Shown: positions 1 through 8,481, counted from the stretch's first letter. The stretch is 64,000 nucleotides of DNA from CAXBNB01 sp040222275 (GCA_040222275.1 JAVKDJ010000028.1:59199-123198), one strand, 5' to 3'. Notes: generated by a model not told the origin, from the sequence alone. Made by a program: numbers and translations.

Positions 1-175
1 TAAAAGTGTTATTGATAATAACTCCTCTATAGTCATTACCTGTGGCGTTCATCCTTGACACTTGGACACTGTTATCCATGTTCTTATACAGCAAATCCTT
101 GAGTTCTTCAAGAGTTACCTTGAACTGTATGTTCCCCTTGGCAATAATTCCGAGTTTCAGAAAAAGTTCTCGCAT
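1..175 (-). CDS. Partial hypothetical protein, N-terminal 58 residues
   Basis: An open minus-strand frame starts at the ATG at 175-173 (MRELFLKLGIIAKGNIQF...) and has no stop before the window edge. I do not recognise a domain. It looks coding because it is uninterrupted, has mixed hydrophobic/charged composition, and lies about 40 bp downstream of a good promoter on the same strand. That promoter repeat also precedes the acetyltransferase gene at 6498. The gene may be the first member of a cassette-like group continuing to the left, which is inference. Confidence 0.5.
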   Translation of the reverse strand, partial: MRELFLKLGIIAKGNIQFKVTLEELKDLLYKNMDNSVQVSRMNATGNDYRGVIINNTF

Positions 176-215
176 TTGCTGTTGTGCTCGCTAACAATAA
201 CCTAACCAACCCTAC

Positions 216-314
216 GTCGCTTAGCTACCCTTCAAATATACCCCTTCTTGTTCCACTGTCCAAGTAGATTTTTCATTGTTGGCCTTTTATGCCCATACAT
301 GAATAATTTAAAGG
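216..314 (-). promoter_or_regulatory. Promoter-bearing repeat, copy A
   Basis: A 99-bp stretch closely resembles 6544-6640. On the minus strand it carries TATATTTG (240-233), a match to the Bacteroidota -7 box TAnnTTTG. Exactly 19 bp upstream is TTGG (263-260), aligned with TTTG in copy B. Transcription would run left into the partial gene at 175. Similarity continues past the promoter into the leader, which contains the phrase GTAGCTAAGCGAC in both copies. Confidence 0.6.
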
Positions 315-516
315 AATTGAGCAATTCAATAACTTAGAAAACCTACATCGCATTGGTTATAAAACAAAAGGTTTAGCCCATATATCCATTTTTGTAAATA
401 TTTATATTCGACTATAAGTACTTATAAAAATAGATATTGTCACCTGCAAATACCCACGAAAATCAAGCAGATTGATCTTCTCTACCTTTGGTCTTCACAT
501 CTAGCCAAGGTGGTTC

Positions 517-549
517 ATTCAACAGGTTACTTGAAGTAACCTGTTGAAT
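517..549. repeat. 33-bp perfect inverted repeat
   Basis: The left arm ATTCAACAGGTTACTT is followed by a single G and then its exact reverse complement. Arms are 16 bp. There is no T-run, so it does not look like an intrinsic terminator. A protein-binding site or cruciform is possible. The surrounding 176-1047 has no gene that I can support. Confidence 0.7.
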
Positions 550-660
550 TTAGGGGCAAAAAATCTACAGACCAACCGTCCTGATGTCAGAACTAACAGA
601 AGCTCTATGGATTAACAGAAAGGCACTAATCTGAGCTCGATGTAATCCGTCTAAAAACGC

Positions 661-758
661 GCCATTGCGAATGGAGCGCTAGCGGAATGCGGCAATCTAT
701 CTAGGGAAAAGCAGAATAAACAGACAGATCGCTTCGTCGTGCCTCCTCGCGAAGACGG
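661..758 (+). repeat. Intergenic direct repeat, copy 1
   Basis: This 98-bp sequence (starting GCCATTGCGAATG, ending TCGCGAAGACGG) recurs at 874-967 with few changes. It contains imperfectly complementary parts (GGCAATCTAT versus AGATCGC; GAAGCGCTAGC versus GCTTCGTCG), as in REP-type intergenic elements. It is non-coding. Confidence 0.7.
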
Positions 759-873
759 TAAAACGAAGGTCACCATTTCATAACTGGCACTGTACCGCTG
801 GAGATTGAAACCCATATTATTCTATTTCGTTACAAACCCATTTGTTCAAATTGCAGTACCTCCAAAACAGCTC

Positions 874-967
874 GCCATTGCGAATGAAGCGCTAGCGGAA
901 TGCGGCAATCTATCCAGGGAGTAGTAGAACAAACAGATCGCTTCGTCGTACCTCCTCGCGAAGACGG
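874..967 (+). repeat. Intergenic direct repeat, copy 2
   Basis: This is the second copy of the 661-758 element, same orientation, 94 bp. Most differences lie in the middle A-rich spacer. It sits between the lhgO stop codon (1048) and the first copy. No function is evident. Confidence 0.7.
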
Positions 968-1047
968 CAGAACCATAGACCGTCATTACATATCCAAATC
1001 CTGTTGGAGAAATGATGTAAACAGCAGCCCTTTAAGAAACCAACAAA

Positions 1048-2244
1048 TCAAAGCTTACCCAACACTATATCAGATATAGTGTTCCCGATAGCCAGAGAGG
1101 AGGTAGCTGCAGGAGAAGGGGCATTGCACACATTCACAAAATGTTGGTTTTCCTGAATGCTAAAGTCATCCAGCAATCCACCGTTTCGGTCGCAGGCCTG
1201 CGCCCGTACACCAGCCCCTCCAGGCTCCAGATCAGATTCTTTTATTTCAGGGATGAGCTTTTGCAGTGCCTTCGTAAATGCTGCCTTGGAAAATGAGCGG
1301 TACATTTCACCAAACCCTGTTTTCCAATATTTCATGGCCACTTTCTGAAACCCAGGCCATGCCAGTGTTTCAAAAAGCTCTAAAATATCAATGTCGGATT
1401 TCTTGTAGCCTTCCCTTTTAAAAGCCAGCACGGCGTTGGGGCCTGCTTCCACCCCACCCCTCATCATCCTCGTGAAATGTACACCCAAAAAAGGAAAGTT
1501 TGGATCGGGCACAGGATAGATCAGGTTTTTCACCAAATGCTCGCTATCCTTCTTCAATTTGTAGTACTCACCACGAAACGGTACAATCTTCAAATCGGGT
1601 TTGGCTGGCGTCAGCTTTGCTACTTTATCCGAATAAAGCCCCGCGCAATTGACAATCAGCCTGCCCTGATACTCTCCTTTTTGTGATGCCACAGTACGGT
1701 AATCAGGCGCATCATCTATGCTCAGCACATGTTGGCCATAGACAATTTCACAACCTACATTTATGAGTTTTTCTTCGAGCTTTGCTACTACTTGCTTGTA
1801 ATCAATGATCCCGGTCTGAGGCACGTAGATCCCTTTTAAACCTGCTACATGGGGTTCGTGCTCCTTCAATTCTTCTGCCGTGAGAAATCTCAGGTTGTCC
1901 AAGCCGTTTTGTGTTCCCCTTTCGAATAGGGTATCCAGCAACGGCAACTCATTTTGCCCGGTAGCCACCACTATTTTCCCACAAAGGTCAAATTCCACCC
2001 CTTCTTCTTTACAAAACCGGATCAATTCGTGGTAACCTTCTATGCAATTTCTGGCTTTGAGGCTTCCTGGTTTGTAGTAAAGGCCAGAATGGATCACTCC
2101 ACTGTTGTGACCTGTTTGGTGCACCGCTGGTTCCCGTTCTTTTTCTATAATGAGTATGCTTGTGTCAGGTGCTTTTGATTTGATCTTCCAGGCGGTGGCC
2201 AACCCTACTATTCCTGCCCCTATTATAATTACATCTTTTGCCAT
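1048..2244 (-). CDS. lhgO: L-2-hydroxyglutarate oxidase (LhgO family FAD enzyme)
   Basis: Members of this D-amino-acid-oxidase-like FAD family oxidise L-2-hydroxyglutarate to 2-oxoglutarate and pass electrons to the respiratory chain. The protein is about 398 residues, the usual family length. The N-terminus has the dinucleotide-binding loop IIIGAGIVGLATAW (residues 6-19), then the family phrase HNSGVIHSGLYY. Near the C-terminus are GGAGVRAQ and a GGLLDDF segment typical of LhgO. I chose the ATG at 2244 (MAKDVIIIGAG); an upstream start would add 11 residues before the Rossmann strand. The gene stands alone, with MsrB on the same strand about 400 bp upstream. Glycerol-3-phosphate dehydrogenase-like enzymes are related but differ in these motifs. 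Confidence 0.9.
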   Translation of the reverse strand: MAKDVIIIGAGIVGLATAWKIKSKAPDTSILIIEKEREPAVHQTGHNSGVIHSGLYYKPGSLKARNCIEGYHELIRFCKEEGVEFDLCGKIVVATGQNELPLLDTLFERGTQNGLDNLRFLTAEELKEHEPHVAGLKGIYVPQTGIIDYKQVVAKLEEKLINVGCEIVYGQHVLSIDDAPDYRTVASQKGEYQGRLIVNCAGLYSDKVAKLTPAKPDLKIVPFRGEYYKLKKDSEHLVKNLIYPVPDPNFPFLGVHFTRMMRGGVEAGPNAVLAFKREGYKKSDIDILELFETLAWPGFQKVAMKYWKTGFGEMYRSFSKAAFTKALQKLIPEIKESDLEPGGAGVRAQACDRNGGLLDDFSIQENQHFVNVCNAPSPAATSSLAIGNTISDIVLGKL

Positions 2245-2649
2245 TATTCGATTGCTTTCAAGCTGCGAATATAGCAAACTAACTCAATGTGGGTTTAATG
2301 AAGTACGTAAAGGTTTCCCTATAAAAACCAGACATCAAAGGTGGGGCGGGCAATGCCGGAAAGTATAGTTCAAATATTAATTTCAGGCTGTGAAGACACA
2401 GCCCGAGGCGTGATAAAGACGACCATTCTGCCGCTAAAAACCTGGATTTGATTAAAAAAAGCAATAAAAACCTACTAAAACGTCAATCTGAGTCCTTTTT
2501 ATCGAGATAAGTGTGTGATAGCCTGCCGAACAGCCGGGTTCCAAGCGAGGAGATTCCTACGCCTTTATCCTGGCACAACCCTCGCCAAAGCCTCTGAATG
2601 ACGGTTTTTATTGTTTTTTTTAAATATCCTGCATCGACCAGAGATTAGC
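2245..2649. other. Intergenic stretch with a hairpin and REP-like sequence
   Basis: There is no supportable gene. At 2386-2403 a perfect hairpin has 7-bp arms (GGCTGTG / CACAGCC) and a 4-nt loop. It lacks a strong T-run, so it is at best a weak terminator for msrB. At 2540-2606 is a sequence of the type CGAGGAGATTCCTACGCC...GAATGACGG. Read on the minus strand it resembles 15028-15080 (CGTCATTC, GAG, then AATC and CCC), suggesting a dispersed intergenic repeat. Confidence 0.4.
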
Positions 2650-3042
2650 TTATTCCCCTTTGAAATCGATGGATGCACTGTTGATGCAATATCTAAGACC
2701 CGTGGGCTGGGGGCCATCTGTAAAGACATGGCCAAGATGCCCGCCACAATTGGAGCAGGTGACTTCCGTGCGGTACATCCCGTGCGATTTGTCCATGGAC
2801 TCTGTAATCTTTTCGTTTTCCGCTGGCTGAAAAAAACTTGGCCAACCACAACCCGAATCAAACTTGTTGTCTGATAAAAACAAGGGTTCACCACACCCCT
2901 TGCATTTGTAAATACCTTTTTCTTTGTGGTTCCAATACTTGCCCGTAAAAGCCCTTTCGGTTCCCTTTTCCCTTAAGATGTAATACTCCTCAGGTGAAAG
3001 TTCTTTCTTCCATTCTGCTTCTGTTTTCTCTTTTTTATCCAT
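2650..3042 (-). CDS. msrB: Peptide-methionine (R)-S-oxide reductase
   Basis: MsrB reduces methionine-R-sulfoxide in damaged proteins using thioredoxin. The 130-residue protein has the structural-zinc pairs C47-x2-C50 and C96-x2-C99. The catalytic cysteine is C119 in RYCINSASI, the signature of the selenium-free form. GCGWPSFF (64-71) is also conserved. No signal peptide is visible, so a cytoplasmic enzyme is expected. The ATG at 3042 is chosen; a TTG four codons upstream is less likely. Confidence 0.95.
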   Translation of the reverse strand: MDKKEKTEAEWKKELSPEEYYILREKGTERAFTGKYWNHKEKGIYKCKGCGEPLFLSDNKFDSGCGWPSFFQPAENEKITESMDKSHGMYRTEVTCSNCGGHLGHVFTDGPQPTGLRYCINSASIDFKGE

Positions 3043-3073
3043 AATATGGCTCAAATTCTTACCAACAAGATTT

Positions 3074-3955
3074 CTATATTTTCATGTGCACTCCTATAGA
3101 GTACGATGGATCAGCCAGGATCAAATTGCCTGAAAAAGCACTGCCCATGTTGGCAGAAATCCCATACTTGCCTTTGATCTCATAGCCCACCTCAAAGGTA
3201 TAGGAAAGGTACTCTGTATCACTGGCGAAGAGGCTTGCACCATTGGTTTCTTCAAAGGTAGAATTCCTAAAGGACTTTAAGCCCTGTAGCCTGAATATAC
3301 CGATCAATTTTCCATCTAAGATCATACCAGCCTCAGCTCCATACCTGAATTCATCCGAAAATCCCTTGTTCCTGTTGTTGAGGCCAACATTAACCGAGTA
3401 AAAAGTATTTACAGGACCAAATGTAGCCGATGTGCTTATGTCCAGTGACACCCGCTGGTTCAGCTCTCCATCGCCTGTTTGCAAGGTGCCGTTTTCTCCG
3501 CCACTATCATTGCCCAATGGCAATCCTAAGTAAAAGCTGGCACTAACCACTATAGGTTTGTTCCTAACCAACCCATATTTAACCCCGACATCCGTATCGC
3601 CTATACTGTTGATGGACTGGGCCGGAACGATCACCTCGCCTGTGGTACTGGACACCACGGCGTTGGAGTAGGATCGGCTGAAAACCGGGAAATTGACCAT
3701 CAGGTCGATTTTATCAGAAAGACCGTATTCCCCATATAGGGTAGTATTGAACAAACCGGTGGTCACATTGGGGTCAATCTTGCCGGCATCCGTATAATGA
3801 GCGTCTGCCACTACCCACCACTCACTCAATTTAAAAAAACCTTTGCCCTTGCCGCTTACCCAACCACCGCCAGCATATGCCGCCGAATAGCTTAGCAGTA
3901 ATACGATGGCCAGTGTTATACTTTTTATGTTACTCTTAATTGCCAATTTCGCCAT
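3074..3955 (-). CDS. Outer-membrane beta-barrel protein
   Basis: The 293-residue protein has a signal peptide (hydrophobic LAIVLLLSYSAAYA, cleavage before GGGWV). It then shows alternating amphipathic strands with aromatic girdles (e.g. GLFNTTLYGEYGLSDKIDLMVNFPVF) and a C-terminal strand, as in barrels of the transporter / MetA-pathway type. Substrate is unknown. Its start overlaps the upstream DM13 lipoprotein gene by 20 bp, so the two are co-translated and probably work together at the cell surface. Confidence 0.6.
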   Translation of the reverse strand: MAKLAIKSNIKSITLAIVLLLSYSAAYAGGGWVSGKGKGFFKLSEWWVVADAHYTDAGKIDPNVTTGLFNTTLYGEYGLSDKIDLMVNFPVFSRSYSNAVVSSTTGEVIVPAQSINSIGDTDVGVKYGLVRNKPIVVSASFYLGLPLGNDSGGENGTLQTGDGELNQRVSLDISTSATFGPVNTFYSVNVGLNNRNKGFSDEFRYGAEAGMILDGKLIGIFRLQGLKSFRNSTFEETNGASLFASDTEYLSYTFEVGYEIKGKYGISANMGSAFSGNLILADPSYSIGVHMKI

Positions 3956-4613
3956 GACCGACTTTTACATTAAATGGTTTACAAAAATACAGCAAATAGG
4001 CATAATCCATAATGCCTACCGAGCCGCCAATGGCCATGGTATTAGCACCGGAAAAGACTTTCACTTCACCTATCTCATAGGCACCATTGACAGTGGCCGG
4101 ATTGTTTGTCAAATAAACATACAACCCGGGCAATGCCGTGCTGGCTTTGTAGTTACTGGCCAACTGAAGCTCAAGGCCTTCTTCTGTTTTTACGATGGTG
4201 AAATCACCCTCCAGGGTATAGGAACTGGTGGTCTGAATAGTGCCTGAGCGCTCGTTGGGGTTTTCCATCACTACCGTCTCAGCCCCGGCCATCACGGGCA
4301 GTTCGTATTTCAACCCTGCCACCTCCGGAACTGACACAGAAATAATCACATTGCCTTCGGACAGGCCGGTGGCCAGTCCATTGCCATCTACGGATATGAT
4401 ATCCGGGCCGGAGCTTTGCCATTCGAAAGTGGCTTCATCTATTTTGCCTACATTGTTGAAAAACCTGGCATTGAACTGGTAGGTATCCCCTACCTTCAAT
4501 TCACTTATTGGATTGGCTATTTCCACCCGTTCATCTACCCTATCGTCAATAAAGTCTTCACCTACACAGCCAGACAATAAAATTGTTGCCAGTATTATCT
4601 TTATCTTGTTCAT
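3936..4613 (-). CDS. Lipoprotein with Ig-like (BIG2) and DM13 domains
   Basis: The start at 4613 gives MNKIKIILATILLSGCVG, a clear lipobox with Cys16; upstream start codons would bury it. Residues ~30-105 look like a bacterial Ig-like (BIG2) fold (VDGNGLATGLSEGNVIISVSV). Residues ~115-220 match the DM13 pattern (GTIQTTSSYTLEGDFTIVK...GLYVYLTNN...YLLYFCKPFNVKVGHG) with its single conserved cysteine. DM13 is proposed to be a redox domain. The protein is probably anchored in an outer membrane. The gene overlaps the downstream barrel gene by 20 bp. Confidence 0.7.
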   Translation of the reverse strand: MNKIKIILATILLSGCVGEDFIDDRVDERVEIANPISELKVGDTYQFNARFFNNVGKIDEATFEWQSSGPDIISVDGNGLATGLSEGNVIISVSVPEVAGLKYELPVMAGAETVVMENPNERSGTIQTTSSYTLEGDFTIVKTEEGLELQLASNYKASTALPGLYVYLTNNPATVNGAYEIGEVKVFSGANTMAIGGSVGIMDYAYLLYFCKPFNVKVGHGEIGN

Positions 4614-5129
4614 TGGCCTGTTTTTTTTACACCTCAACGAAAGAAGTATAAAGTTAACCAGCTTTTCTATATAAGAATCGTCCGATAATTGACAATTGGA
4701 GTGCAATAGGTGGGATATGAATGTAGAGATAATCTAGCCTGATGGTTAATTTCTTTCGGTGAGGTTAAGGATTAGAACTTTGTACGCTAAAGCTGGTAAT
4801 TTTTACACACCACCTTCTTGACAGATGAATACTGGTCGCTACAAACTGTTGACTATGAAAGTCGGACATCTTTTTTTGTTCAAAAGGTAATCCAAGAAAA
4901 AAGAAGGGTGGTTTTTACTAAATTGAAATTATAATAAAAGCAGCTTATCTGTCGGTGCTCACAAAGTATCCGGAATGCACTGCGTCTAGAAAGATAAAAG
5001 AACCTGACCTGCGAGATGCGCCTGGTAGAAAGCTCCGACTTTTCCCAGCGGCAGGTTCATGGTGATGTTTGCACTACAGCAAGCAGAGAGGCAGTTTGGC
5101 GCATTCATGCTAGCGACTGTTACCACACG
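4614..5129. repeat. Intergenic region with ~110-bp imperfect palindrome (about 5000-5115)
   Basis: No gene is visible. At about 5000-5115 the arms GCGAGATGCGCC and GGCGCATTCATGC surround a centre with several shorter inverted segments. It lies directly downstream (minus strand) of the gene at 5885-5130. Together with the element at 5890-6035 it gives that gene a palindrome on each side, as in gene cassettes, but I could not find a canonical attC core. The remaining part (4614-5000) is AT-rich and featureless. Confidence 0.45.
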
Positions 5130-5885
5130 TTAATGGACATCAATTCCGTTAAAATAAATTTCGGTTATTGCAGTGTCGTCCCATTTCGACCCAGGATAAA
5201 CCTCAGCAATTTCAAACTTCATCGTAAAGCCTGGTTTCTTTTTTAGTAGTTCGAAGTTTTGTCGATCACCATATCCAATCGGGTCAACTTTAAAATGTTG
5301 CTCTGCTTTTGCATCCTCAAGTTCGAGTACAGCATAGGGTTTGTCGTCAATGTACATTTTTAAGGTTTTGACTCTTGAATTATTCTTCCAAGCGTTATCA
5401 CTCTTGACATAGCCATTTACAATGATGATTTCTGTTATTCGCGGGTTCTCTGGTTCAATATAATACTCAAGAAATTCACCAATTCCATATCCAGAAACAC
5501 CCTCAACCCATGCTGTTTCATAACTCAAGTCATGTGCGTTTTGAGCGTTGTATGTGTTAGTTCCTTGTGCACTAAGTTCGCATGAAGCTGTTTGAGTATC
5601 CTGTCCTCCTCCACAATACCAGCTACATCCTCCGCCAACTATATCCCACATGTTCTCATAAACTTCTCCGTACTTTTCAAATGTTGCTTTCTCTTCAAGG
5701 GTTAGATCGTCCCATCTCTTGCCCGCATTTAGATCGTTCATAGCCTTATCTCTCAGCGCCCATTCTTCTTGAACTGAAGGGCCGAAATCTAACATTTTAC
5801 CCATTCTCGGCTTGAGTGTTGGTACATCTTGAGCGTTCAAAAAAGTAAGGAGAAATAGAAATGATATGTTAAGCAGTGTCTTCAT
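5130..5885 (-). CDS. Secreted protein with C-terminal carbohydrate-binding-like (NADase-type glycan-binding) domain
   Basis: 251 residues. An N-terminal signal peptide (MKTLLNISFLFLLTFLNAQ) is followed by a helical, charged region. A Cys/Gly-rich patch (GGGCSWYCGGGQD) comes next, then a beta-rich domain from about residue 100 (ASCELSAQGTNTYNAQNAHD...TAWVEG...ITEIIIVNGYV...ITEIYFNGI). This matches the galactose-binding-like fold annotated in Bacteroidota as an NADase-type glycan-binding domain. The protein is likely exported; no catalytic motif is seen. The gene is isolated, flanked by palindromic elements, and more AT-rich than lhgO, which suggests acquisition. Confidence 0.55.
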   Translation of the reverse strand: MKTLLNISFLFLLTFLNAQDVPTLKPRMGKMLDFGPSVQEEWALRDKAMNDLNAGKRWDDLTLEEKATFEKYGEVYENMWDIVGGGCSWYCGGGQDTQTASCELSAQGTNTYNAQNAHDLSYETAWVEGVSGYGIGEFLEYYIEPENPRITEIIIVNGYVKSDNAWKNNSRVKTLKMYIDDKPYAVLELEDAKAEQHFKVDPIGYGDRQNFELLKKKPGFTMKFEIAEVYPGSKWDDTAITEIYFNGIDVH

Positions 5886-5889
5886 GAAT

Positions 5890-6035
5890 ACAGCATATGT
5901 GTAGCAACAGTATCGGCCATGTTCAGTGGCGGTTTTATGACCACATACTTTTCAGTTTATAATCGACTTTAAATTTATAAAATCAATTTTGGGTAAGCAC
6001 ATAAACCGCTATTTTTTACATACCGTGTTGTGCGC
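5890..6035. repeat. ~145-bp imperfect palindrome between two cassette-like genes
   Basis: Inner arms GCGGTTTTATG (5929-5939) and CATAAACCGC (6000-6009) pair with one bulge. Outer arms GTAGCAACAGTAT (5901-5913) and ATACCGTGTTGTGCGC (6020-6035) pair imperfectly. GTTGTGCGC (6027-6035) has its exact reverse complement at 6516-6524, on the other side of the acetyltransferase gene. The layout resembles a recombination site of a gene cassette, but the canonical integron core triplets are absent. Confidence 0.55.
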
Positions 6036-6039
6036 TGGC

Positions 6040-6498
6040 TTATTTCGTCCAATTAATTCTGATGGCTGAAAATTTAGTTCTATCAAACTCTTCTGTAGTT
6101 ATTTCAAAACCCATTTTGCTATAAAAATCGATAGGTGATTTATACAATTCGCCATTATGTTTTCTATAAATGTTCTTTTCTATTACCCAACCATTTAATT
6201 CCGTTAGACATTCTTTCGCAGATTCGATGAGTTTTGTTCCAACTCCTTTATTTTGCTTTTCTGAATTAACCATTACGACGAACCATTTATTACCGTCTCT
6301 ATCAAATCTAACAATCCAACCAGCTATTTCGTCATTTGCTTTTCCGATAAAATGTTCCGCATTCGTCAGTTTGGAAAGATATTTATCAAATTCGTTTAAT
6401 GATTTGTACCGCAAAAAATCTGGATATTCAGCATTCCATATTTTCAATATTTCTCTTTTTTGAAGTTTGCTAAGTTCAGTTGTTTTGATTAATTCCAT
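6040..6498 (-). CDS. GNAT-family N-acetyltransferase
   Basis: The 152-residue protein has a GNAT fold. The acetyl-CoA loop is QNKGVGTKLIESAKE (Q-x-x-G-x-G), preceded by the beta-4 strand KWFVVMVNS and followed by DFYSKMGFEI, the usual C-terminal 'FYxkxGF' element. Substrate unknown. It lies between inverted GTTGTGCGC copies and behind promoter copy B, so it looks like a mobile single-gene cassette. Its codon usage is clearly AT-rich relative to the metabolic genes to either side. Confidence 0.8.
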   Translation of the reverse strand: MELIKTTELSKLQKREILKIWNAEYPDFLRYKSLNEFDKYLSKLTNAEHFIGKANDEIAGWIVRFDRDGNKWFVVMVNSEKQNKGVGTKLIESAKECLTELNGWVIEKNIYRKHNGELYKSPIDFYSKMGFEITTEEFDRTKFSAIRINWTK

Positions 6499-6543
6499 CT
6501 GTGTGATTCAGCTTGCGCACAACAACAACCAAAGCAACATTAT

Positions 6544-6640
6544 GTCGCTTAGCTACCTCTCAAATATACCTCTTCCTGCCCCACTGTCAAAGAGTTTTTC
6601 CATTGTTGCGTTTTTATCCGGCACATGAATTATTTAAGGG
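6544..6640 (-). promoter_or_regulatory. Promoter-bearing repeat, copy B
   Basis: This is the second copy of the 216-314 element. On the minus strand TTTG (6591-6588), a 19-bp spacer and TATATTTG (6568-6561) match the Bacteroidota promoter consensus TTTG-N19-TAnnTTTG very well. It points into the acetyltransferase gene at 6498, leaving a leader of roughly 55 nt. Confidence 0.65.
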
Positions 6641-6669
6641 ATGTTACTATTTAATAACACCGCAAGCAC

Positions 6670-6697
6670 CCCGTCTATTTGCACCAAAATAGACGGG
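6670..6697. repeat. Perfect hairpin, 11-bp arms
   Basis: CCCGTCTATTT and AAATAGACGGG flank a 6-nt loop. No T-run follows on either strand, so terminator activity is uncertain. It lies between the end of feoB (7054) and promoter copy B. No gene is seen in 6641-7053. Confidence 0.6.
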
Positions 6698-7053
6698 ATC
6701 TTATAAATGAATGTCGTTTGGTGAAGCAGGGCCGTCTCCGGGTCTGGACTGATCTGGGCTTTAGTTCAAAACCTAAATCTCCCTGGTGGTTATCACTGCC
6801 TCATTGATCTGGTTCTTTTTCCAGGATTTGTTTGTGTTAAGCCAACCATGGATATTGGGATTTACTTTCTCAAAAATTTGACCCCAAGTTTCAATTTTAT
6901 ACTCTATAGACGAAAAAGGGCAAAAAGCATGGAACTAGGATTTTCAGGAAGGCGGACATTATTACGACCGTATTTATGGTAATCATGTAGTCCATTTCGA
7001 AGGGGTACCCCCTATTGACGAGAATTGGTAATCCTCACCTATCAAAATGAGCA

Positions 7054-8481
7054 TCACCCTCCCAGCAAATACCAAAACTGTGCCACCAGAAAACACACGA
7101 CAAATCCCATGGCGATTGGCAGCAGGGAGGCTACAGCAGTCCATTTGGCACTTTTGGTTTCCTGATAGATGGTATAAATAGTGGTGCTGCATGGATTGTG
7201 CAACAAACTAAAAAGCATCAGGTTGATGGCAGTCAAAAGTGTCCATCCTCCTGCCCTCAGCACATCACCAGTGGCAGACATGGAATCCAATTCGAACATT
7301 ACTCCTGCCCCTTCGCCATAACCATCCACACCTGTGGACATGACAGTAAGCATCAGAATGGTAGGTATGATGATTTCATTGGCTGGAATGGCCACAATAT
7401 ACGCCAATAAAATGACCCCATTCAGCCCAAAAAACAAACCAAACCCATCCATATTGGTGATGGCCCATTCTGCTATACTCTCATCCCCGATGTGAATGTT
7501 GGATATCAGCCAGATAACAGCCCCAGCCGGGGCTGCAAATACGCATGCCCGCCAGAGTACAATAAGTGTCCTGTCAATCAGAGAGGTGTAAAGTGTTCTC
7601 AATATTCTTGGTGGCCTATATGGTGGGAGCTCCAAAGTGAAAGTAGAAACCTCACCTTTGAGGGCAGTCTTGGACAAAAAATACGAGGTGACAAAAGTGA
7701 AAAACACACCCAACAAGGCGATTACTATGACCGAAACTGTAGATACCAGCCCCGCCAGCAGAGGTGGTGCCATTACACCAATAAATATCGAGGCTATTAA
7801 TATCTGTGTTGGCCACCTGCCGTTGCATAATGAAAAGTTGTTGGTAATGATGGCAATGAGTCTCTCACGGGGGCTGTCAATTATCCTGGTCGCTATTACC
7901 CCAGCGGCATTGCACCCCCATCCCATACTCATGGTGAGGGCCTGCTTACCGTCAGCACCGGATTTTCTGAACAGTTTATCCAGGTTGAATGCCACCCTTG
8001 GCAGATAACCAAAATCCTCGAGTAAAGTGAAAAGAGGAAAAAATATAGCCATGGGCGGTAGCATCACACTTATAACCCAAGCCAACGCCAGATACACCCC
8101 GTCGATGAGGAATCCGCTCAGCCACCATACCAGACCAATACTGTCGGCCATGTCTTTTAAAAATGGATAAATATTGTCCAGCAGCAAAGTGGCCAGCATG
8201 GATGATGGTACATTGGCCCCTTCTATTGTCAACCAAAGCACCACTGACAATATGAGCAACATGATCGGGAACCCTAACGTGCGACTGGTGACAATTTTAT
8301 CAATTTTACCATCCAGGGGCATTCTTTTGCGCTCACCCTGAACCTTTACCACCTCATCGGCAATCTTAGATGCATCGGTATAAATACTCTGTGTAAGGGA
8401 ATCATGAAAGTCTTCCCCAATATTCCACTTCAGGCTATTGGTAAATGATAAGATGTCCTTTTTTTGTTCCTTTGTCTCCAT
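7054..8481 (-). CDS. feoB: FeoB membrane part (ferrous iron transporter, C-terminal portion)
   Basis: 475 residues. After the end of the helical spacer (res ~1-60) come the FeoB membrane modules: two nucleoside-recognition 'Gate' regions (e.g. YLPRVAFNLDKLF...MSMGWGCNAAGV) and the FeoB C-terminal motif IPANEIIIPTILML, with about eight or nine membrane helices. The ATG at 8481 is in the same reading frame as the GTPase gene upstream, separated only by one TAG and two sense codons. The two together make a normal-length FeoB (~736 residues). Either FeoB is made as two chains by reinitiation, or TAG is read through, or the gene carries a nonsense mutation. Confidence 0.88.
   Translation of the reverse strand: METKEQKKDILSFTNSLKWNIGEDFHDSLTQSIYTDASKIADEVVKVQGERKRMPLDGKIDKIVTSRTLGFPIMLLILSVVLWLTIEGANVPSSMLATLLLDNIYPFLKDMADSIGLVWWLSGFLIDGVYLALAWVISVMLPPMAIFFPLFTLLEDFGYLPRVAFNLDKLFRKSGADGKQALTMSMGWGCNAAGVIATRIIDSPRERLIAIITNNFSLCNGRWPTQILIASIFIGVMAPPLLAGLVSTVSVIVIALLGVFFTFVTSYFLSKTALKGEVSTFTLELPPYRPPRILRTLYTSLIDRTLIVLWRACVFAAPAGAVIWLISNIHIGDESIAEWAITNMDGFGLFFGLNGVILLAYIVAIPANEIIIPTILMLTVMSTGVDGYGEGAGVMFELDSMSATGDVLRAGGWTLLTAINLMLFSLLHNPCSTTIYTIYQETKSAKWTAVASLLPIAMGFVVCFLVAQFWYLLGG

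Noticed and set aside
5886..6540. A canonical integron attC site
   Set aside because: The palindromes and placement fit, but the core triplets RYYYAAC and GTTRRRY were not found in proper positions and no integrase is in the window.
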